From assembly GCA_005406025.1 (NCBI GenBank), contig BGZK01000142.1, forward strand, positions 1 to 64,000: a stretch of DNA of 64,000 nucleotides, in the 5' to 3' direction. The first letter of the stretch is position 1. Each line of letters starts with the position of its first letter. Position numbers and translations under genes: made by a program. Under the pieces are notes generated by a model. That model was given only the letters and a program-made list of their open reading frames with translations, was not told where the DNA came from and ran no database searches. This DNA comes from Eumeta japonica (lineage: Eukaryota > Arthropoda > Insecta > Lepidoptera > Psychidae). Positions 57,620 to 64,000 of this stretch are shown piece by piece.

Positions 57620-60600
57620 CATAAACTCACTAATAGGGTTCTGAGTGACATGTTCATTAAGGTCCTTTCAGACATTCAAAACTTTCCCTTCACTTTTAAG
57701 ACATTAACAAGCAATTACAAGGACAGGTGGTATCTAGGGGACACCCGGTCAGAAACAGTTCCTTTCGCTTTTTGTTACATGTTTATTATAAACTATATAA
57801 AAAAAAGGCTTAAATAAGTAAAAAGAAAAATTACAAACTTTGAATTTTTTTCATTAAACTAAAATTATCTATGCATTTAAACTTAATTCTGTTAATTAAC
57901 AATGATTTATAATAAAAAAATAATTCATACATAGAGGGCACTGCTACAAAAATATTGTTTTCCTATAGTTGAATATGTAAACAGTAGATGGCGTTGTCCC
58001 AAAACTTATTAAAATCAATTCATAATTTTTTTTTTAAATTTTAATAATAAACAAAATTTATTATAATTTGCATACATGAAAAACATTAAAATATTTCTAG
58101 TTAAAAAAAATGCTGAGAGAATATAATGATATTTAAATTCTTAGAAATAAATTAAGAGTGTTATTAAGCAATCATTGAGTAAAAAAGGGTATTATGCAAT
58201 TTCTGAATATTTAGAAGACAAATATCCATTGGCACAAGCGGCTTGACTTCTTACCGGGCTGTTTCATTCTTAATGGTCTCGTAATTGTTTTGGCTATGTA
58301 AGAGCTATCCATAAGTTTTTTGCTCGTTCTTCTTGAGGGAAACATGCCTTCCGAACGAGCGGTAAAATGTAAATTCGCAAAAAATTATGACGCATTTTAA
58401 GTGTTATTTTGTAACCTATGACATAGGTTACGTATATGAAATTAATATAAACATTACCCCCGAATTTGCCCTCATGGACAAAATGAATTCTATTATTTTT
58501 TTATTTCCTCTGACCATGATCCCCGCTGTGATCACGCTCTCGATTTTAATCCCGGCTCTGCTTTAAATTCAAATGTCAATCTCGCTCTCTATCTCATTAA
58601 TATTGATTGCATAACGCGCCATATAATGTACCTATGTATTGAAAAATGGGATCACAAAAGATGAATGCATTTATTTTAAACCCACGCGGGCAATCATCGG
58701 CAGGCGAAAGTTAATACCTACATACATATATTTAGTGACTTGACATATTATGGACTTCACGCGCCATGTTATATATAGGTACTGTTTATCCTCAAAAAAG
58801 GGGCACAATAAATATAAAAAAATGTGATTATAAATATATCAGAACGTTGCTTACATTTACACAAGTACGATGTGGTTTAGAATTAAAATCTTAGATTCAC
58901 TATTGTGACTAAGTAATGATAATTGTAGTTATAATTAATTTCAAATTATTACTTAATAAACGAAACTAGCTATTTTCTTCACATTTCACTGAAATCATTT
59001 TACGATAATGTAAAACACAACTGGGTATACGGGCCAGCTTGACCGGTGAAATATCATACCCTCACAATACAGACGTGACGTAACAGCTTCTGCTATTGCA
59101 TTGCTCGTGTTGATGTCGCATACGTATAGTACGTACTGTGGTATACTTATGTGACATTTGCTTTTGTTCCTATTTGTTCATTATCGATGATGATGAATAG
59201 CTGATACAACGTAATTTATTATAAGTGCTTGAGTCTCTATTTATTACTAAATTTGGTTATACTATAGTATAATCAGGGGCTTTATGAAACGTGTGTACAG
59301 TAACATACTGAAATAGTGTATGTATATACAACGGCCCGTTCGATCGAGAATTTGATCCTACATTAATTCAAGTTTATGGTATATTTACTAATATAAATGG
59401 AATACTGTATAAAGAGTGGTACTGTGAAAGTCGTGAAAATCACATTAGAACTTTCTACCGTTACACCTAACTCAGAAAGGGGAAAATCCTATAATGAGCA
59501 AACGTAGAAATTGTTATGACTTCATTTTATGTACACCGTTCGGTAGTGAAGCGGTAGGTGGCGCATGAGCCGACACCTATCGTTAATGTGAAATCTTTGG
59601 CCTAACATTATCAACCTTTTTTTATTATACTAACAAATGGAAGTCTAAGAACAATGAAATTTTAATTTTATAGTTTTCATTAAAAAATACAGAATAATCT
59701 AAAATTTTTATTTTTCATCACTTTGCGACAGACAAAATACATTTTTTTTTGGCATCTGCAACATTTTTGCACACTTGTGACGAGACAAAAAAGAGAAAAA
59801 AAGTGAATATACGATTGAGAGATTCTGGTCAGGAACGAAGCTTTTTTAATACAAATAATGCAAAATGAGATATAAAGTTAAAGATTTTCATTTAACATTT
59901 TAAGGAAAATATTTATTTACATAAAATTAGATATAAAACTAGATTATAAATTATGTAAGAATATGCTAAATAATAAATATCAAGAAATAGATACATAGAG
60001 AGACAGAGAGAGAGAGAAAGCCGATTAGCCTTTTTTCGTCTTGTTATGATTTCCATTAATCAATTTTTGCCGAAAGTCGCGTTAAGAACTTTGTTTCAAA
60101 AAAAATATTACACTTTACGAATAAAAAATTACGCAAGCCTGTTTTTCCTTTTATATATCAACGATATCAGTATGAAACAGTTCTGTGATTTGTAATTTTC
60201 TGGCACATTGGGAATCAGGTGATATACTTCAGTTATGTGGCCTCTAGGTGTGTGGTCTATCATCATGAACAATGAATAGCCTAGGTGAAACTACACATCC
60301 TTATTTTAGGGACCTGTAATTTTACATATATAGAACACTTGTACACACATCCAGTAATGAAATATCTGCACAGCGCACTGGCGCCTCATTATGATTTTCC
60401 ATAATATACCTTAAATTTGTTACATCTACTATCATCGAACATTAAAAATGAAGATTTAGTTTGCCATTGACAAGCCAAATTGTATACTGGATGAGATTAT
60501 CTTTCTTTGATATTTAGCACAAAGTTAAATCTAAACTAAAAACATTATTGAAGTATAAGGCAATGGAATTATTATTTTTTTGGGTTTTTCTCATTTCGTT

Positions 60601-60800
60601 ATGTTGTACGAACTTGTATCCATTATATCCTTCATCTGCTGTCAGTGACGGACAATGACAACCAAAATACTAAACATTCTATTCTATGTTATGTAGTGTA
60701 CAGTCGTGAACCGTTAAATTTAAATTTGTATTCAATTTTACGTTTTAAATATTTTTGTATTTTCCTTGTGGTTTGTTGTTAGCTTATTGAAATACGTACC
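57620..60800. other. Intergenic, no supported feature
   Basis: AT-rich, no open frame of note. A short purine run (GAGAGACAGAGAGAGAGAGA) is at 59998-60018. Confidence 0.5.
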
Positions 60801-60803
60801 ATT

Positions 60804-62114
60804 ATGACGTCTTTACATGTAGAAATTGTACAGAAACGTGAAAGTTGTATAGAAGCAAAAACTATTAAACAGTTGGTTCACGCCTATTTATCAAGTTTTA
60901 TGTCTCTTTCTCCTGGAACTACTATATCTAATTCAGAATTCGATGATGATTCCGCTCTTAAACAAGATGTGCAATCGATAACTTTATGCAATCTCGATGA
61001 TGGACACCAAATTTTATATATATCTGAAACTGTTATGATATACCATGTGTACACCCTTAATTCCTTTGATTCTGAAATGGAAACTATGCACGATCCCTCG
61101 TCAGGTGAAGAATTACCAGCTGCTAACATGTGGTCCTTACCTTCGAAAGAATTTTATGGGTTATGGGAGAGTTTGATATATGATTCTAGAGTCAAAGAAC
61201 AAACTTTGCGTTTTGTGGAAACAGCTTTCGAATTCTCCGATCGCGGCGTCGATTCCAATATCATCAACTGGAACCGTGTGGTGTTACTACATGGGCCTCC
61301 TGGAACCGGTAAAACGAGTTTGTGCCGAGCGTTATCTCAGAAACTCTCCATTCGCCTTCAAGATCGCTTTCAAAACACTCAATTAATAGAAATAAATAGC
61401 CATAGTTTATTTTCAAAGTGGTTCTCTGAGAGTGGAAAGCTTGTATTTAAGCTTTTCAATAAAATAAAGGAGATCATAGAAGATCCACAAATATTAGTTT
61501 GTGTTTTAATCGATGAGGTGGAATCGCTGACGCATGCTAGAAGGAGTGCATTATCAGGAGTAGAACCGTCTGATTCCATACGTGTGGTAAATGCAGTTCT
61601 GACACAAATAGACCAAATCAAGAACTTTCCTAATGTGTTAATTCTCACCACTTCAAATATGACTAGTGCTATTGACCTCGCTTTTGTGGATCGAGCAGAT
61701 ATTAGGCAATATGTTGGACCTTTGACAGAAAAACCCATCTACACAATTTTTGCTTCGTGTCTCACAGAGTTAATGGCTAAGAATATAGTCATGCGAGAAC
61801 AACTTTTTTCTTATCATGTGCTCAAAGAATATAACTTTACAAAAAATGAATCAACTGAAATGAGTTTGGAATTGTTAAAGTTGGCTCGCCTCAGTGTCGG
61901 CTTGAGTGGTAGAGCATTGCGGAAATTACCATTTCTGGCACATGCGTTGTTCATTGATTCTAAAACATCGACATTTAGCAGATTTTTACAGGCCTTACGT
62001 CAGGCTATTTTGAAGCATAAGGAAGATAATAAACAATTGACTCAAGAACAATGTACAAACCACAAAAGTGCGAGTAGTGACGTTCATGTAAATGGTGATG
62101 TGAATGGGCATTAG
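60804..62114 (+). CDS. Trip13: TRIP13/PCH2 AAA+ ATPase, single exon
   Basis: 436 residues (human 432). The enzyme is an AAA+ remodeller that, with the adaptor p31comet, opens HORMA proteins such as MAD2 and meiotic HORMADs, acting in checkpoint silencing and meiosis. Seen: a divergent N-terminal domain to about residue 105, then NMWSLPSKEFYGLWESLIYD, Walker A GPPGTGKT (164-171), LIEINSHSLFSKWFSESGKL with pore residues, Walker B VLIDEVESL (catalytic Glu 238), sensor 1 LTTSN (Asn 285), FVDRADIRQYVGP, and sensor 2 GLSGRALRKLPFLAHALF. All catalytic motifs are present. The single frame has no introns. A poly(A) signal AATAAAATAAA lies about 35 bp after the stop. Start: first ATG, giving a family-like HVEIVQK start. 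Confidence 0.97.
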   Translation: MTSLHVEIVQKRESCIEAKTIKQLVHAYLSSFMSLSPGTTISNSEFDDDSALKQDVQSITLCNLDDGHQILYISETVMIYHVYTLNSFDSEMETMHDPSSGEELPAANMWSLPSKEFYGLWESLIYDSRVKEQTLRFVETAFEFSDRGVDSNIINWNRVVLLHGPPGTGKTSLCRALSQKLSIRLQDRFQNTQLIEINSHSLFSKWFSESGKLVFKLFNKIKEIIEDPQILVCVLIDEVESLTHARRSALSGVEPSDSIRVVNAVLTQIDQIKNFPNVLILTTSNMTSAIDLAFVDRADIRQYVGPLTEKPIYTIFASCLTELMAKNIVMREQLFSYHVLKEYNFTKNESTEMSLELLKLARLSVGLSGRALRKLPFLAHALFIDSKTSTFSRFLQALRQAILKHKEDNKQLTQEQCTNHKSASSDVHVNGDVNGH

Positions 62115-62139
62115 AAAATTTTAGATAAATAAGAGTAAT

Positions 62140-62160
62140 TAATAAAATAAATATCTATTT
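62140..62160 (+). terminator. Poly(A) signal of Trip13
   Basis: AATTAATAAAATAAATATC shortly downstream of the stop codon, with overlapping AATAAA hexamers. Confidence 0.6.
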
Positions 62161-62169
62161 TTATATGAA

Positions 62170-63920
62170 TGATATCCTTTTTCTTTATATTTTACACTTA
62201 TACTGATTTCATGTATTAAAAAATATTTTAGTGTAGTACTTTAGTTGTAATTTAAAAACCCAATAATAAAAAATTGTCTTTAAGCTATGGCTTATTTAAG
62301 TTTTTGATCATGTTGTATAAATGTTTGTTGTATTTCTTTTTTGTGTGAATTATGGGTATATTAAAATGCAGTGCAGATATTGGTGGTATGGTGTGTCATC
62401 AAGAATATAAGCTGTTTCAACCAATAAAAATTTGATAAATGCAATAAATATGATTCTATTTAAATAAGATATATAGAGTCATTTACAATATAATCCAAAT
62501 GCAATAATTGCATAACAATATTATATTTAATAAACAATTATGAAATATAGGCATAATAAATTATTCATATATTTATATATACTCAGACATATGTATAATT
62601 TTAGAGGTAAATTAACTTTATGGAATTCTTGTAGGTGTATCTTTTTTTTTTCATTTTCTGCTGGCATCTGAAAGCCGAAATTGAATTCGAGTGATTTTGT
62701 GCTGGGATGTGTGTTTTATTTCATTATTGATGTAATTTAGTTCATTATTAGCTAGCAGGATACAATTGTGCGAACAATGTTAGCGAAACAATTAGTAATG
62801 CCTGTCATTCTGGAGACCCAGCACCATCTTTATCTAGAATCGCATATTTCAAAAAAGTTTAGGGCTATGGGATTCAAATGACACATTGGCTTTTGCTGAT
62901 CTCAATGTCGGCTATAGCTTACTTGAAGTTAAGCAAATTATTCAAACCTACTTATCAGAACCAAGATTACAAAGAAATGCAGATATTTAATCTTATTGGA
63001 ATTCTAGATCTATTTTTGTATTTTATAAAGGTTATACTGGAATTCTTGCTGACCAAATGCTTTCAGTAAATAACTAATGCTGCTGGTCAAATTTATTTAG
63101 ATGGAAGTAATTTGCAAGGCGAAAATATTGATAAATTGTTTCTCATTTTAATTGTGATTAACAAGAATGCCACAAAATCACCAAAATTTAAAAGAAATTA
63201 TATTGGTCTTGAGGTAAAATATATATATTTTTTGTTTTGCTTTACTTACCTAATGGTGGTAGGTAAAAAATAATTTCGTCCTGTACCTTTTATGTTATTC
63301 ACAAATACTAAAAAAAAATAGGTTCAAATCAATTATTATTTCAAAAAGTACAGGTATATGTTGTATCAATGATTAGTGCAAATATAAGAGATTAAACAAA
63401 GAATCACTGATTATGATGGACTATTTCTTTTTCTTATGAAAACATTAGCTTACATGGAAGTTTCGGTTTCAGACGAAATTAAGTGGTTATATTAGTTTTA
63501 ATGTTTTGAAGTGACATTTAATGTTTCGGCTTGACTCCACTGGTGGACTGGCAGCAGCATCAAAAGCCATTACCAAACTTAACCTATTACAGACATTTAT
63601 AGCTTATATAAGCTGTCCATTTTGATATAGACAGGTAGATTTTTAGGGATATAATTCAGTCAATAGATTATTGTTTTATGAGTAAAAGTAGTTTAAAGGT
63701 GTCAGTGGAAGCGTACATTGGTCGCATCCACGTGTGTATCTTTTTCTGGTATTTTTATTTAATTTGCAGCATTCATTATTGTGTTTATTCTCTGTAATAC
63801 ATCTGTGCTCCTTATATTGTTCTTCTTCCTATTGTTTCTGTGCTGTACTTTGAATTTGTATTAATTTTACATTTAATTGTTATAACCTATTATAGTTTAT
63901 TTTCTGCGAAAGAGGCTACG
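62170..63920. other. Intergenic, no supported gene
   Basis: AT-rich, chance frames only. A short run of less AT-rich sequence near 63530-63570 and 63700-63740 may be the 5' region of whatever starts at 63929. Confidence 0.4.
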
Positions 63921-63928
63921 AGTCCAAG

Positions 63929-64000
63929 ATGGACGACCCGCCCGATGATACGGGCCGACCTCCGACAAATTTTCTACCTTCCTTATTAGCCCCTCCTTCA
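63929..64000 (+). CDS. Start of an open frame running off the window, product uncertain
   Basis: ATG in a good context (CCAAGATGG) followed by MDDPPDDTGRPPTNFLPSLL and a Pro-rich end, 24 codons visible, no stop. Local G+C rises sharply at the start. It may be the first coding exon of a host gene. The Pro-rich MDxPPD start also resembles gag-like ORF1 proteins of insect non-LTR elements, which I cannot decide from 72 bases. Confidence 0.4.
   Translation, partial: MDDPPDDTGRPPTNFLPSLLAPPS

Noticed and set aside
1..64000. CRISPR array, tRNA or rRNA genes, bacterial operons
   Set aside because: No regularly spaced repeats with unique spacers, no tRNA B-box and cloverleaf context, and all real genes have eukaryotic splice structure or homology.

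Overview
The window is animal nuclear DNA, most likely from a moth or butterfly. It is AT-rich, its genes are broken by GT-AG introns, and it carries many degraded transposons plus short repeats of kinds I recognise from lepidopteran genomes (a CCGGCCAAGT-type repeat near 4270-4760, a CGTCCGTCTGTCTGTCC-type repeat near 890-1020, and RTE, Jockey, hAT, MULE, pogo and THAP-transposase relics). The order-level call is an inference from these repeats. No rRNA, tRNA, CRISPR, operon or bacterial feature was found.

Left 27.6 kb, minus strand: one large gene, the orthologue of FAM91A1 (Golgi tether subunit that works with TBC1D23 and WDR11). I traced 18 exons from 27584 down to 217 by conserved protein blocks, splice sites and reading phase. 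The first coding exon was not found and the last lies beyond the left edge. Two places need one extra base to keep frame (a 6-A run near 10583 and the 36-nt exon at 8534-8569), which looks like homopolymer undercalls in the assembly. Its introns hold a broken THAP-domain transposase relic, an RTE LINE with a nested short insertion, a pogo/Tigger-like MITE and two strong hairpins.

Middle 32.7-55.6 kb, plus strand: two tandem copies of pyroglutamyl-peptidase I (Pgpep1), each with three exons and identical intron positions. They are separated by about 14 kb of transposons. The first copy has an open frame throughout but Ser at the position of the catalytic Cys; the second keeps Cys. Intron 2 of the first copy is expanded by a decayed MULE transposon. 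Between the copies lie a long-armed foldback element, a roughly 3.2 kb Jockey-type LINE, an RTE tail and a decayed hAT element with a near-matching 8-bp target duplication.

Right 55.6-64 kb: a small hAT-type MITE with a perfect 8-bp target-site duplication, a single-exon intact gene for the AAA+ ATPase TRIP13/PCH2 (60804-62114), and at the edge a start codon for an open frame that runs off the window (63929).

I found no coherent new multi-gene system. The observations most worth follow-up are the Cys-to-Ser Pgpep1 paralogue, the 83-nt pre-miRNA-like hairpin at 24536-24618, the foldback element at 39631-40500 and the MULE with inverted arms inside Pgpep1.
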